A stretch of DNA of 64,000 nt. Source: an uncultured Lachnospiraceae bacterium. Lineage in GTDB: Bacteria; Bacillota; Clostridia; Lachnospirales; Lachnospiraceae. This document shows, piece after piece, positions 41,441 through 50,567 of this stretch; position 1 is the first letter of the stretch, and each line of letters starts with the position of its first letter. The stretch covers positions 1 to 64,000 of the forward strand of contig CANRGB010000002.1 in the NCBI GenBank assembly GCA_947630005.1, given 5' to 3'. A model generated the notes under the pieces. That model was given only the letters and a program-made list of their open reading frames with translations. It searched no databases and was not told the origin of the DNA. A program made the position numbers and the translations under genes.

Positions 41441-41482
41441 CTCCTGCCGGGAGAGACTTTTGATGAAATGGAGGTGTGGATT

Positions 41483-42514
41483 TTGAGCTGTACAAATAAA
41501 CGTCATATCCTTGAGATTGATGAACTTTCCGTCTCGTTTCTCCAGTATGAGAACAGCCGCAGCAGCCGGCAGATCGAGCTTCCGGTGATCTCGAAGCTGT
41601 CGGTCTCGGTTCATGAGGGGGAGATTGTCGCGGTCGTGGGGTCGAGCGGTTCCGGAAAGAGCCTGCTCGCGCACGCGATTCTCGGCATGCTTCCCTACAA
41701 CGCGCGGACCGGGGGGAAGATCTACTTTAACGGGGAACTGCTGACGCCGGAAAAAATCCGTGAATACCGCGGCGGACGCATCGCGTTTGTGCCGCAGAGC
41801 ACGACGTATCTCGATCCTCTGATGAAGGTTGGGGAGCAGGTGAGAGGCGGACGGAACAGCTCCGGCGGGAAGGATTCCGGGCGGGGCGGCCGTCCCTCGG
41901 GAGGCAGGCGGAACGACCCGGAGAGACGGAAAAAGCAGCGGGCGCTTTTTGCGCGGTACGGGCTGAGTGAGGAGACGGACGCGAAGTATCCGTTCGAGTG
42001 TTCCGGCGGAATGACGCGCCGCGTACTGCTGACCTCAGCTCTGATGGGGAACCCGGAACTGATCATCGCGGACGAGCCGACACCGGGCATGGATCTGGCG
42101 CTGGCGAAGAAATCCATGGAAGATTTCCGCGCGTTTGCCGATGAGGGAAAAGGCGTGCTGCTGATCACGCACGATATCGAGCTGGCACTGGAAGTCGCCG
42201 ACCGCATCGCGGTATTCTACGCGGGGACGACGATCGAGGAAGCGCCCGTTTCGGATTTCGCGTCGGAACAGCTGCTCCGCCATCCGTATACCAGGGCGCT
42301 GTGGCGCGCGATGCCGCAGAACGGATTCCAGCCGCTTCCCGGCACACAGCCGTACGTGAAGGATATGCCCGCAGGCTGCCCGTTCGGACCGCGGTGCGAG
42401 AACTATTCGCGGGAGTGCGCGGGGGAGATCCCGATGCAGCGTGTGGGGTGCGGCACGGTGCGGTGCGTGAAATATCACGGGGAACCGCTGGCGGTGCATG
42501 AGCATCACGCGTGA
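41483..42514 (+). CDS. Oligopeptide/nickel-type ABC transporter ATPase (DppD family)
   Basis: A 343-residue ATPase. The TTG at 41483 follows GGAGGTG by 6 bases and gives MSCTNKRHILEIDELSVSF; no ATG fits. It has Walker A GSSGSGKS, Q-loop VPQSTTYLDP, a variant signature CSGGMTRRV, Walker B IADEPTPGMD and the H-loop THDIE. The C-terminal Cys cluster (CPFGPRCENYSREC) typical of this family is present. An insert of about 30 Gly/Arg/Ser residues (RGGRNSSGGKDSGRGG) lies after the Q-loop. Confidence 0.92.
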   Translation: MSCTNKRHILEIDELSVSFLQYENSRSSRQIELPVISKLSVSVHEGEIVAVVGSSGSGKSLLAHAILGMLPYNARTGGKIYFNGELLTPEKIREYRGGRIAFVPQSTTYLDPLMKVGEQVRGGRNSSGGKDSGRGGRPSGGRRNDPERRKKQRALFARYGLSEETDAKYPFECSGGMTRRVLLTSALMGNPELIIADEPTPGMDLALAKKSMEDFRAFADEGKGVLLITHDIELALEVADRIAVFYAGTTIEEAPVSDFASEQLLRHPYTRALWRAMPQNGFQPLPGTQPYVKDMPAGCPFGPRCENYSRECAGEIPMQRVGCGTVRCVKYHGEPLAVHEHHA

Positions 42515-42548
42515 AAGCAATAATCACATAACACGGAGGGAAAGCGGT

Positions 42549-43145
42549 ATGCTGCTCGAAGGAAAAAATCTTACGTTTGCGTACGACAGGAAAAAAGGAA
42601 ATATTCTGACGAACGTCAGTCTTCGGATCGACAGCAGGGAGCCGGCGGCGATCGTCGGGCCGAGCGGTTTCGGCAAGACGACGCTGTGCAAGATCCTGAG
42701 CGGCTATCTGCGGCCGCAGGCCGGCGAGGTGCTTCTGGACGGAAAGCCGCTTCCGAAGAAAGGCTGCTGTCCGGTGCAGATGGTCTGGCAGAATCCGGAG
42801 CGCGCGGTAAATCCGCGCCTCAGAATGCGGGCGACGCTTGCGGACGGACAGCAGATCGAGGACCGGATCATCCGGGAGCTCGGGATCGAGGAGGACTGGA
42901 TGAACCGCTATCCGCAGGAACTCTCCGGCGGAGAGCTTCAGAGGTTCTGCATCGCCCGCGCGCTCGGCCGGGACACAAAATTTCTGATCGCCGATGAGAT
43001 CAGCACGATGCTTGATATGATCACGCAGAGCCAGATCTGGAACTTTCTGCTCAAAGAGACGAAGGAGCGCGGAATCGGTCTGATCGTTATCTCGCACAGC
43101 GAGGCCCTGCTGTCGAGGGTGGCCGGGAGGCGGCTGACGTTTTAA
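42549..43145 (+). CDS. Short ABC transporter ATPase (DppF/NikE type)
   Basis: A 198-residue ATPase; ATG 42549 follows CGGAGGG. Walker A GPSGFGKTT, signature LSGGELQR, Walker B FLIADEISTMLD and switch SHSE are present. It ends about 60 residues earlier than many partners because the C-terminal Cys-rich oligopeptide domain is missing, as is usual for NikE-like second ATPases. Completes the five-gene transporter. Confidence 0.88.
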   Translation: MLLEGKNLTFAYDRKKGNILTNVSLRIDSREPAAIVGPSGFGKTTLCKILSGYLRPQAGEVLLDGKPLPKKGCCPVQMVWQNPERAVNPRLRMRATLADGQQIEDRIIRELGIEEDWMNRYPQELSGGELQRFCIARALGRDTKFLIADEISTMLDMITQSQIWNFLLKETKERGIGLIVISHSEALLSRVAGRRLTF

Positions 43146-43250
43146 ACTCATGGCGCGGCAGGGCGGACATGATTTTTCCGTCGTACACTGTGTAGGGTAT
43201 CGCCTCCAAATTTCAGTCACATCCATGGATTTTCATCCGTCAGATTAAAG

Positions 43251-43280
43251 TATACAATAAAACAGAATAGGGTGTATAAT
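43251..43280 (+). promoter_or_regulatory. Predicted promoter of the URO-D-family gene
   Basis: TATACA (43251-43256), an 18-base spacer and TATAAT (43275-43280), about 24 bases before the ribosome site ACGGAGGG. Confidence 0.45.
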
Positions 43281-43310
43281 TCTGAATAAATATCAACGGA
43301 GGGTTTTATT

Positions 43311-44348
43311 ATGTTAAATGCAAAAGAAAACATGCGTGAATGTATCAAAAAAGGCGGAAAACCGGAGCGTTTTGTAAATCAGTATGAGGCGGTGCAGCTT
43401 CTCTTTGATCCGCACACGATCCATGACGCGCTGTTAAAGCCGGGCGATCTTCTGGTAAAGAACGCGTGGGGCGTCTACAACTCCTTCCCGGCAGGAACGC
43501 CGGGACAGTTCCCTGTACAGGACGACGCGCATCTTCTGATCAAGGACATCGAGCACTGGCAGGATTACGTAAAAGCTCCGTCGCTTGACTTCCCGCAGGC
43601 GGAATGGGACATGATGAAGGCCGTGTACGACGGCGTGGACGGGACGAAATCCTACAAAGCGACTTTTATCGCTCCCGGTCTGTTTGAGCAGTGCCATCAC
43701 TTCCTCCGCATCGAGGAGGCGCTCGTCAACCTGTATGAGTATCCGGACGAGATGCACGATCTGATCAAATATCTGACCGAGTGGGAAATGAAGCTCGCGG
43801 AACTGATCTGCACGAACCTGAAGCCGGACGCGATCTTCCATCACGACGACTGGGGAAGCGCGAACAGTACGTTCATGTCGGCGGATATGTTTGAGGACTT
43901 CTACAAGGATTCGTACAAGGAAATCTACAAATATTATCATGACCACGGCGTTGAGCTGATCTTCCATCATTCCGACAGCTATGCCGCGACGCTGGTTCCG
44001 GATATGATCGAGATGGGAATCGACGTATGGCAGGGCGCGATCTGGTCCAACGATATTCCGTCCCTCATCAAGAAATACGGCGGAGATATCACCATCATGG
44101 GCGGCATCGACAACAAATTCATGGATTTTGAAGGCTGGACGGATGAGGATACGAGAAAGGCCTCCACAATGGTCATGGAAGCCTGCGGCATGAATTACTT
44201 CATCCCGTGCATCGCGCAGGGCGGTCCGGGAAGCGTATTCCCGGGAGCATACCTCTCCATGTGCAATAACATTGATAAATACAACGAGGAGAAACTTGGA
44301 ATGCCGATGTTCGACGGATTCCGTCTGCCGCATCAGATCATGTTCTAG
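43311..44348 (+). CDS. Uroporphyrinogen decarboxylase-family protein (possible corrinoid methyltransferase)
   Basis: A 345-residue soluble barrel protein. Features of the URO-D/MtaA superfamily include FHHDDWGSANSTFMS, the FHHSDSYAATLVPDMIEMGID segment, GGIDNKFMD and GGPGSVFPGAY near the end. True HemE has a different N-terminus (RQAGRYLPEY), absent here, so heme synthesis is unlikely. Such proteins in Lachnospiraceae usually act in methyl transfer or demethylation with corrinoid proteins; none is nearby. RBS ACGGAGGG, own promoter. Confidence 0.82.
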   Translation: MLNAKENMRECIKKGGKPERFVNQYEAVQLLFDPHTIHDALLKPGDLLVKNAWGVYNSFPAGTPGQFPVQDDAHLLIKDIEHWQDYVKAPSLDFPQAEWDMMKAVYDGVDGTKSYKATFIAPGLFEQCHHFLRIEEALVNLYEYPDEMHDLIKYLTEWEMKLAELICTNLKPDAIFHHDDWGSANSTFMSADMFEDFYKDSYKEIYKYYHDHGVELIFHHSDSYAATLVPDMIEMGIDVWQGAIWSNDIPSLIKKYGGDITIMGGIDNKFMDFEGWTDEDTRKASTMVMEACGMNYFIPCIAQGGPGSVFPGAYLSMCNNIDKYNEEKLGMPMFDGFRLPHQIMF

Positions 44349-44570
44349 GGTTCTCTGCCGGCGGCGCGGGAGCGCACCCGAACCCGGGAACCGTATCAGA
44401 CGGACTCGGATCAATGTCAGATTTTCTTTTGCCTCATACTTTATAATACAGGAGCCGCGCCGTAAGACGCATCATCGCCCGCGGGCCGCGGGGAAGCATC
44501 CGTGAATCCTGCTGCGATGATCAGGAAGCGGCGCTCCTGTGAAACTGCCTGGAGTGTGAGGTGAAGCAGT

Positions 44571-44873
44571 ATGACACTCGAAACAATTGCCGCAAAAGAA
44601 CTGGACTGGTATATCGAGGACGGCGGCTACTGGATCATAGATCTGAGGTCGGAGGAAGAGTACCGGGAGAGACATATCAAAGGAGCGGTCAACATTCCGC
44701 AGGACGAGCTGAAAGCGGGCCGGTATATTCCGCAGCACATGCCGCTGATTCTGTACTGTGAACGCGGTTCGCGCAGCATGGCGGCGGCGAAAAGTCTCGC
44801 GGAGAAGGGATACCGGGTCATATCGGTCGTAGGCGGGATCCGGGCGTACCGCGGAAAATATCTTGTCGCATAA
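44571..44873 (+). CDS. Single-domain rhodanese-like sulfurtransferase
   Basis: A 100-residue protein consisting of one rhodanese domain. The active-site loop is CERGSRS (Cys near residue 63), preceded by IIDLRSEEEYRERHIKGAVN and followed by VVGGIRAY. It would move sulfane sulfur in the cytoplasm; the acceptor is unknown. A TATAAT near 44441 may be its promoter. The terminator at 44932-44970 follows. Confidence 0.9.
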   Translation: MTLETIAAKELDWYIEDGGYWIIDLRSEEEYRERHIKGAVNIPQDELKAGRYIPQHMPLILYCERGSRSMAAAKSLAEKGYRVISVVGGIRAYRGKYLVA

Positions 44874-44931
44874 AAAACCGATGCGGCGGCGTACGCCTGC
44901 TCATATCTGGTGTAATACAGAGATTTAAGCA

Positions 44932-44970
44932 AGCAGCACCTTTGCTTTTCGGCGCGGGGTGCTGCTGTCT
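44932..44970 (+). terminator. Terminator after the rhodanese gene
   Basis: Stem AGCAGCACC/GGTGCTGCT with a 17-base loop then GTCTT. The palindromic repeat follows at once. Confidence 0.65.
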
Positions 44971-45024
44971 TATGCGCAGGCCCGGGTAGGGAAATCAGCT
45001 GCTGACGCAGCATGCGGGCCGCCC
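44970..45024 (+). repeat. Terminator-associated palindromic repeat, copy 4
   Basis: TATGCGCAGGCCCG...AATCAGCTGCTGACGCAGCATGCGGGCC. One arm is slightly degraded (CCCGGGTAGG instead of CCCGCATAAGG). Same position relative to a terminator as the other copies. Confidence 0.8.
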
Positions 45025-45046
45025 GCAATTTCTGTCTCAAATCATT

Positions 45047-45075
45047 TTGACAACTCCGAAGTACAAAGATATAAT
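45047..45075 (+). promoter_or_regulatory. Perfect consensus promoter of the GH31 gene
   Basis: TTGACA (45047-45052), a 17-base spacer and TATAAT (45070-45075). Exact sigma-A consensus; the leader to the ATG is about 65 bases. So strong a promoter suggests repression or high constitutive expression. Confidence 0.85.
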
Positions 45076-45145
45076 ACGGGAAAAACACGGTTACAGGACA
45101 GAGCAAATATCCGGTGACGTTCATAAAAAGAAAAGGAGACAGATC

Positions 45146-47647
45146 ATGAGAGAAATCTTCAGGATGGAAACACACCCGTTATGTATTTTGCAGAACGTAG
45201 TCAAGGGGGAAAATTACCGCATCACCGTGCTGACGGATTCGTTGCTGCGTCTGGAATACAGCAGGACGGGAGAGTTCGAGGACCGGGCCACGCAGACAGT
45301 GCTGAACAGAAATTTTCCGGAGGTTCCCCACACGGTGAAGGAGACGGATGAACAGCTGGAGCTTTTTACGGAGCGCCTGCATCTGATCTACAATAAAAAA
45401 GAATTTTCTTCGTTCGGCCTGAGCGTGCAGGTGCTTGGAAATATGAGCAATTATCGCAGTATCTGGCATTACGGCGACGAGGCCGGCGATCTGGGCGGCA
45501 CGGCGAGAACGCTGGACCAGGTGAACGGATCGTGCGCGCTTGAGCATGGCCTGATGTCGCGGTACGGCTTCTCCGTGCTGGACGACAGCGGTACGCTTGT
45601 GCTCACAGACGACGGCTGGGTGGAACCGGGAAAGAAAGGGCATCTGGACTTATATTTCTTTGGGTACGGCCACGAATACCGGCGCTGCCTGACGGACTTT
45701 TACCGTCTCTGCGGCTGGCCGTCCATGCTGCCGCGCTATGCGCTCGGCAACTGGTGGAGCCGCTATTACGCTTATACGGAGGAGAGCTACCGCAGCCTGA
45801 TGGAACGGTTTGACGAGGAAAATCTGCCGTTCACCGTGGCGGTTCTGGACATGGACTGGCATCTGACCGATATTGATCCGAAATACGGGAGCGGATGGAC
45901 CGGGTATACCTGGAACCGGGAGCTTTTTCCGGATCCGGAAGGGTTCATGGACTGGCTGCACAACCGCGGCATGAAAGTTACGCTGAACGTGCATCCGGCT
46001 GACGGAGTGCGGGCGCACGAGGAGATGTACCCGCAGATGGCTGAGGCGATGGGGATCGATCCCGCGTCCGGGGAGCCTGTGAATTTTGATTTCTCAGATC
46101 CGGAGTTTGTGGAGGCGTATTTCTCCGTCCTGCACCATCCGAATGAGGAAAGAGGCGTCGATTTCTGGTGGATCGACTGGCAGCAGGGCCGGAACACGAA
46201 GGTGGAGGGCCTGGATCCGCTCTGGATGCTGAATCATTTCCACTATCTCGACAGCGGCCGCGGGGGCAGACGGCCGATGACGTTTTCCAGGTACGCGGGT
46301 CCGGGTTCGCACCGGTATCCGGTCGGGTTTTCCGGAGATACGCATATGACGTGGGCTTCTCTGGATTTTCAGCCGTACTTCACGGCGACGGCCTCCAACA
46401 TCGGATTCGGCTGGTGGAGCCACGATATCGGCGGACATATGCTCGGCATAAAGGACGATGAGATGATCGGACGCTGGGTGCAGTACGGCGTGTTTTCCCC
46501 GATCATGCGCCTTCACTCGACGAAGGACGAATTCAACGGCAAGGAACCCTGGCGCTTCAAGGAAGAAGTGCGCCGCGTGATGAGTGATTTCCTGCGCCTG
46601 CGCCATCAGATGATGCCGTATCTGTATACGATGAACTGGCGCACGTTTTGCTGCGGCCTGCCGCTTGTGGAGCCGCTGTACTATGAGTACCCGGAGGAGA
46701 GCGCGGCCTATGAGATGAAGAACGAATATTTCTTCGGGACGGAGCTGATTGCCGCCCCCATCACGACGCCGCGGATCAAAGGGCTGAATGTGGCCAAAGT
46801 AAAGGCGTGGCTTCCGGATGGAATCTGGTTCGATCTGTTTACGGGGACGACTTACCGCGGAGGACGCAGGCTGGAACTTTACCGGGGGATCGGCTCGATT
46901 CCCGTGTTCGCGAAGGCGGGGGCCATCCTGCCGTTTACGCCGGAAATTTCCGCTGCCGCCGCAGGCTCGAATCCCGGGAAGCTGACACTGAAAGTGTACG
47001 GAGGCGCGGACGGCTTCTTCCGGATGTACGAGGACGAAAATGATACAAGGAACTATGAGAAGGAACCCTGCGCGGATTGTGTGACGACGGATTTCAGACT
47101 GGAATGGAACCGCGGCGGCGGTCAGAGATTCCTGATCGGCCCCGCAGCCGGCAGCCGCTCTTTGATCCCGGAAAAGCGCGCATATACCGTGGAACTTTAC
47201 GGATGTGAGACCGCGCCGGAGGAAAACGGGCCGCGGCACGGTGCGCAGATGCCGGATACCGCCGGGGACCTGTCCGGCCGGGCCGCGTTTTCTGGTGTGA
47301 ACGGGACAAATGCGCCGCGCCTGTTCATAAACCGGCAGGAGCGGACCGATTTTACCTGGGAGTACGACGACGCGGCACGGTGCGTAAGGATCGCGCTTCC
47401 CGAGACCGGTCCGGACGACGCCGTCGAGATCGTTTTTGAGAGAAAGCTTCGGCTTGCGAAAAACAGGACAAAGGAGATGCTGTTCGCGTTTCTGAACCAG
47501 GCGGAAATTGAGTTTAAAACAAAATCCGCAGTCTATAATCTGGTCAGAGAGAACAAGGATCTGGGGACTGTCGTTGGCGAACTGCGGGCTATGGATGTGG
47601 AACATGAACTGATGGGATGCGTTCTGGAGATCCTGACGGCGTTCTGA
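45146..47647 (+). CDS. Glycoside hydrolase family 31 (alpha-glucosidase/alpha-xylosidase type)
   Basis: An 833-residue enzyme; ATG 45146 follows AAAAGGAGA. No signal peptide, so probably cytoplasmic. A beta N-domain is followed by the GH31 barrel. VDFWWIDWQQG carries the expected nucleophile Asp, where many members read WxDMNE. WSHDIGGHMLG carries the acid/base Asp, and MRLHSTKDE and LRHQMMPYLYTMN follow. A C-terminal beta domain is extended by about 60 residues and a final helical tail (about 760-833). The WIDWQQG variant occurs in a GH31 subgroup whose substrates are not well known. It should release alpha-linked glucose or xylose. Terminator at 47738. Confidence 0.92.
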   Translation: MREIFRMETHPLCILQNVVKGENYRITVLTDSLLRLEYSRTGEFEDRATQTVLNRNFPEVPHTVKETDEQLELFTERLHLIYNKKEFSSFGLSVQVLGNMSNYRSIWHYGDEAGDLGGTARTLDQVNGSCALEHGLMSRYGFSVLDDSGTLVLTDDGWVEPGKKGHLDLYFFGYGHEYRRCLTDFYRLCGWPSMLPRYALGNWWSRYYAYTEESYRSLMERFDEENLPFTVAVLDMDWHLTDIDPKYGSGWTGYTWNRELFPDPEGFMDWLHNRGMKVTLNVHPADGVRAHEEMYPQMAEAMGIDPASGEPVNFDFSDPEFVEAYFSVLHHPNEERGVDFWWIDWQQGRNTKVEGLDPLWMLNHFHYLDSGRGGRRPMTFSRYAGPGSHRYPVGFSGDTHMTWASLDFQPYFTATASNIGFGWWSHDIGGHMLGIKDDEMIGRWVQYGVFSPIMRLHSTKDEFNGKEPWRFKEEVRRVMSDFLRLRHQMMPYLYTMNWRTFCCGLPLVEPLYYEYPEESAAYEMKNEYFFGTELIAAPITTPRIKGLNVAKVKAWLPDGIWFDLFTGTTYRGGRRLELYRGIGSIPVFAKAGAILPFTPEISAAAAGSNPGKLTLKVYGGADGFFRMYEDENDTRNYEKEPCADCVTTDFRLEWNRGGGQRFLIGPAAGSRSLIPEKRAYTVELYGCETAPEENGPRHGAQMPDTAGDLSGRAAFSGVNGTNAPRLFINRQERTDFTWEYDDAARCVRIALPETGPDDAVEIVFERKLRLAKNRTKEMLFAFLNQAEIEFKTKSAVYNLVRENKDLGTVVGELRAMDVEHELMGCVLEILTAF

Positions 47648-47689
47648 CACACGCGGGGCGTGGGAGCGCGCAGCACGAAACAATCCGTC

Positions 47690-47720
47690 TGGCATCTTTT
47701 GACCCCAACATCATGTCATT
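47690..47720. repeat. Short copy of a TTTTGACCCCAA dispersed element
   Basis: TGGCATCTTTTGACCCCAACATCATG shares the 13-mer CTTTTGACCCCAA and flanking GGCATC with the reverse complement of about 50236-50287. It may be a fragment of the same repeat family. Confidence 0.5.
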
Positions 47721-47737
47721 CTGATACTTTAATGCGT

Positions 47738-47781
47738 ACGGGGCGCGAAAGTGCGTAAGCACGAAGCGCCCCGTGGGTTTT
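47738..47781. terminator. Terminator between convergent GH31 and sensor-kinase genes
   Basis: ACGGGGCGC/GCGCCCCGT encloses a second hairpin GTGC-GTAA-GCAC. A GGGTTTTC run follows on the + strand. Confidence 0.75.
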
Positions 47782-47820
47782 CATTCAGGGTGATGCCCTG
47801 GCATACATATTCTGATTGTT

Positions 47821-50097
47821 TTACTTATTCAGCAGAGCCAGCAGCTGTCTGACGTCGATCGGTTTTGTCAGAAAACCGTCCATGCCGCACTGCTTTGCTT
47901 TTTCGCGGTCCGCGGGAGACGAGTTGGCGGTGCAGGCAAAGATCCGGACTGTCTTTGCGTCCGGCCTGGCCATTTTCCGGATCATCTCGGTCGTCTCGAA
48001 GCCGTTCATGACAGGCATCATCAGATCCATCAGAATGTGGCTGAACTCTCCGGGAGCGGAGACAGAGAAAATATTCGAGGCGATCAGTCCGTTTTCCGCG
48101 AGGACGACGGTATAGCCTTCCTCCTCCAGCAGGTCGATCAGGATCTCCGCGTTCAGCTCGTTGTCCTCCGCAACGAGGATCTTGCGCACGGGTTCCTCCG
48201 GCCCGGATATCTGTCCGTCCGCGTCCTTTGTCCCGGATGCCCCGCTTTCGGTTCCTTCGCCGTCCGGCTGCCGGGAGTCCGGTTCTTCCCCGGGCGTTTT
48301 TTTATCGGTTTTACTGTCCGGATCGGTCTTATCGGCGGCGGTCCCGGGACGTTTTCTGACGTCGGGGATCGGCACGATGAACTCGCCGTGCGGATCGGTG
48401 ATCTCCGGTTTGCGGCTGGGCGCTTCCTCATCTGAGATCTCGGCCGGGAAGCGGAAGACAAAGCGGCTTCCCTCGCCCGTGCGGCTCTCGACGGTCAGAT
48501 CTCCTTTCATCAGTTTCGCGAGCTGGTAGCTGATGGACATTCCAAGCCCCGCGCCCTGATTTCCCTTGGACACGGTATTCAGCTCGCGGGTAAAGGAGTC
48601 AAAGATCTTTTTCTGAAATTCCGGGCTCATCCCGCAGCCGGTGTCGGAGACTTCCACCCTGGTTTCCACCCGGTCTTTCCCGAGCGGAGTCTGGCTCACG
48701 CTCAGCGTCACATGACCGCTGCTGTTCGTGAACTTACAGGCATTGTCGAGAAGATTCAGAATGATCTGCTGTATGCGGACCTCGTCCCCGAGAAGAACGG
48801 GGAAGGAAATATCCGTCTGAATCGAAAAGATGATTCCCTTGTACTCCATATGTTTTCGTTCAATGATATCGATGGTCTCGATCAGCGTGGGCAGCGAGAA
48901 CGGTTTGTGCCCGACTTCGGTTTTGTTCTCCTGAAGCTTTGACATATCGAGAATGTTGTTAACCAGCAGCAGCAGATACTGCGCGGTGGAGGAGGACTGC
49001 CTCAGATAGGAGGTGAGCTTCTCGTGCCGGTCAAGATTCTGCGCCATCAGATAATTCAGCCCGATCAGGCCGTTGAGCGGCGTGCGGATCTCATGGCTCA
49101 TCATGGAGAGAAACTGATCCTTTGCCTTTGCTTCCGCCCGTGCGTTCAGCGTCTTTACGTAGAGATAGATGCTCACGAAGATCAGGCAGCAGAGTATGAT
49201 CAGGATGATCCCCAGCAGCAGGATACTGTAGCGGTAGCGGTAAGCGAAGTCGGCCAGGCTGTAATTGTACTGGTGGCCCAGCGTCTCTTCGATGATATAG
49301 TTCGCAATCTCATCCTGCGTGATGACTCCGATCGCCTTGTTGATGACCTGGATGATCGTTTCTTTCTCGGTCCACTCCTGCTCGTCCGTATGCTCCAGCG
49401 ACACGACTGCGGAAAAGCAGAGCTTGTCGTCCAGTCCCACAAGAGGGATGACCTTCAGTTCCTCGTAGGCAGGCTTGTTCAGCCAGAATTCGGCGACATA
49501 CTGGTTCAGGATCAGCAGGTCGGCTTTCTTCTTTTTGACCGCGTCGAAGCAGTGCTCGATCGAATCATAGTCAACGATCTCAAAGTTCGGATACTGCTCG
49601 GCGAGCACCAGCTTGATTGTCTGCGATCCGCTTGCGAGCGCGATCTTCAGCTGTTTTGATATATTAAAGGAGAGATCCGGCTGGCCGATGATCACTTTTC
49701 TGGTCGACAGATAAGGCTGGCTCATCAGAATGCCGCGCGCGTTCGCGTTCGCCTCGTTGTATTCCACGCTTGTGACAAGATCGAAATCCTCTGCGCGGAG
49801 ATAATCGTAGGTCACGGCGCCAGACGGGAGCGCGACATATTCAAAGCGGAGGCCGGACACCGCGGAGATCCGTTCAAAGATCGTCCGGGAGACGCCGTCA
49901 AATTTTCCGGTTTCCTGATTCAGAAAGGAGATTGGGATCTGGTCCGCGACATACCCGACTTTCAGCGTGCCGGCTTTTTCGATACAGTCCTGTTCTTCCT
50001 GTGTGAAAAGGGCGCTCTGCGCTCCCAGCGCGTGTCCGGGCAGCAGCCCGCTCAGAAGAATACACAGCGCAGCAAGAATAAAAATGTTCTTTTTCAT
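47821..50097 (-). CDS. Hybrid sensor histidine kinase with SBP-type sensor and receiver
   Basis: A 758-residue membrane protein. A signal peptide/first helix precedes a periplasmic SBP_bac_3-like sensor (about 30-280: KAGTLKVGYVADQIPISF, YNEANANARGILMSQPYL). A membrane helix lies near 292-318. The HisKA domain has FLSMMSHEIRTPLNG (phospho-His), the HATPase_c domain has N-box LLDNACKF, G1 DTGCGMS and G2 GAGLGMS. A Pro/Asp/Lys-rich linker follows, then a receiver domain with phospho-Asp in ILMDLMMPVMNG (about 645-758). EvgS/BvgS-like but with one sensor domain. The signal may be an amino acid or small organic acid. Its partner regulator is not obvious; the AraC gene next to it is divergent. Confidence 0.92.
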   Translation of the reverse strand: MKKNIFILAALCILLSGLLPGHALGAQSALFTQEEQDCIEKAGTLKVGYVADQIPISFLNQETGKFDGVSRTIFERISAVSGLRFEYVALPSGAVTYDYLRAEDFDLVTSVEYNEANANARGILMSQPYLSTRKVIIGQPDLSFNISKQLKIALASGSQTIKLVLAEQYPNFEIVDYDSIEHCFDAVKKKKADLLILNQYVAEFWLNKPAYEELKVIPLVGLDDKLCFSAVVSLEHTDEQEWTEKETIIQVINKAIGVITQDEIANYIIEETLGHQYNYSLADFAYRYRYSILLLGIILIILCCLIFVSIYLYVKTLNARAEAKAKDQFLSMMSHEIRTPLNGLIGLNYLMAQNLDRHEKLTSYLRQSSSTAQYLLLLVNNILDMSKLQENKTEVGHKPFSLPTLIETIDIIERKHMEYKGIIFSIQTDISFPVLLGDEVRIQQIILNLLDNACKFTNSSGHVTLSVSQTPLGKDRVETRVEVSDTGCGMSPEFQKKIFDSFTRELNTVSKGNQGAGLGMSISYQLAKLMKGDLTVESRTGEGSRFVFRFPAEISDEEAPSRKPEITDPHGEFIVPIPDVRKRPGTAADKTDPDSKTDKKTPGEEPDSRQPDGEGTESGASGTKDADGQISGPEEPVRKILVAEDNELNAEILIDLLEEEGYTVVLAENGLIASNIFSVSAPGEFSHILMDLMMPVMNGFETTEMIRKMARPDAKTVRIFACTANSSPADREKAKQCGMDGFLTKPIDVRQLLALLNK

Positions 50098-50160
50098 ATG
50101 GTCACCTGTTCTGCGGGAGCACGAAACGCGGAACGGCCTGCCCGCCTCTTGTGAAAAACG

Positions 50161-50248
50161 ACTCTTTTCGGTGCTTTTTGGGTCTTGGTGTCATGTTTTT
50201 CCATGTGAACATGGAACGCATGACCTTTCGGCCCTGGCATCATGATAT
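50161..50248. repeat. 88-bp direct repeat, copy 1
   Basis: CTTTTCGGTG...CCATGTGAACATGG...GACCTTTCGGCCCTGGCATCATG. Nearly identical to 50361-50448, exactly 200 bases away. Contains the perfect palindrome CCATGT-GA-ACATGG and ends in TGGCATCATG, which can pair with CATGATGCCA at 50278-50287. Confidence 0.9.
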
Positions 50249-50360
50249 GGTATTGGGGTCAAAAGGTATTTTGCCCCCATGATGCCACGGATTTCTCCGC
50301 ACTTCGTGCTTCCGAAATCCTGAAACACCTCAAATCCGCGCATTTTTCCATGAAAAATGG

Positions 50361-50448
50361 CTCCTTTTCGGTGTTTTTGGGGTCTCAGTGTCATGCTTTT
50401 CCATGTGAACATGGAACGCATGACCTTTCGACCCTGGCATCATGATAT
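50361..50448. repeat. 88-bp direct repeat, copy 2
   Basis: Second copy, differing from the first at about ten positions and lying just upstream of the AraC promoter. No gene is visible between 50098 and 50567. Confidence 0.9.
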
Positions 50449-50516
50449 TAAAAATATCAAACTACAACGTATTATACCCCCGTATTTTTGGCTTGTCAAA
50501 ATGATTTGAAACAATG

Positions 50517-50545
50517 TTGTAATTTCGGGCGGAATTCATTATACT
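50517..50545 (+). promoter_or_regulatory. Predicted promoter of the first AraC gene
   Basis: TTGTAA (50517-50522), a 17-base spacer and TATACT (50540-50545). The leader is short (about 15 bases) and contains AAAAGGAGGG. Confidence 0.6.
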
Positions 50546-50567
50546 ACCGGAAAAGGAGGGCTGCTTC

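Noticed and set aside
43311-44348. HemE (heme biosynthesis)
   Set aside because: The N-terminal signature of true uroporphyrinogen decarboxylase is missing and no heme genes are near.
46094-47695. 533-codon - strand frame opposite the GH31 gene
   Set aside because: Antisense shadow with no motif or ribosome site.
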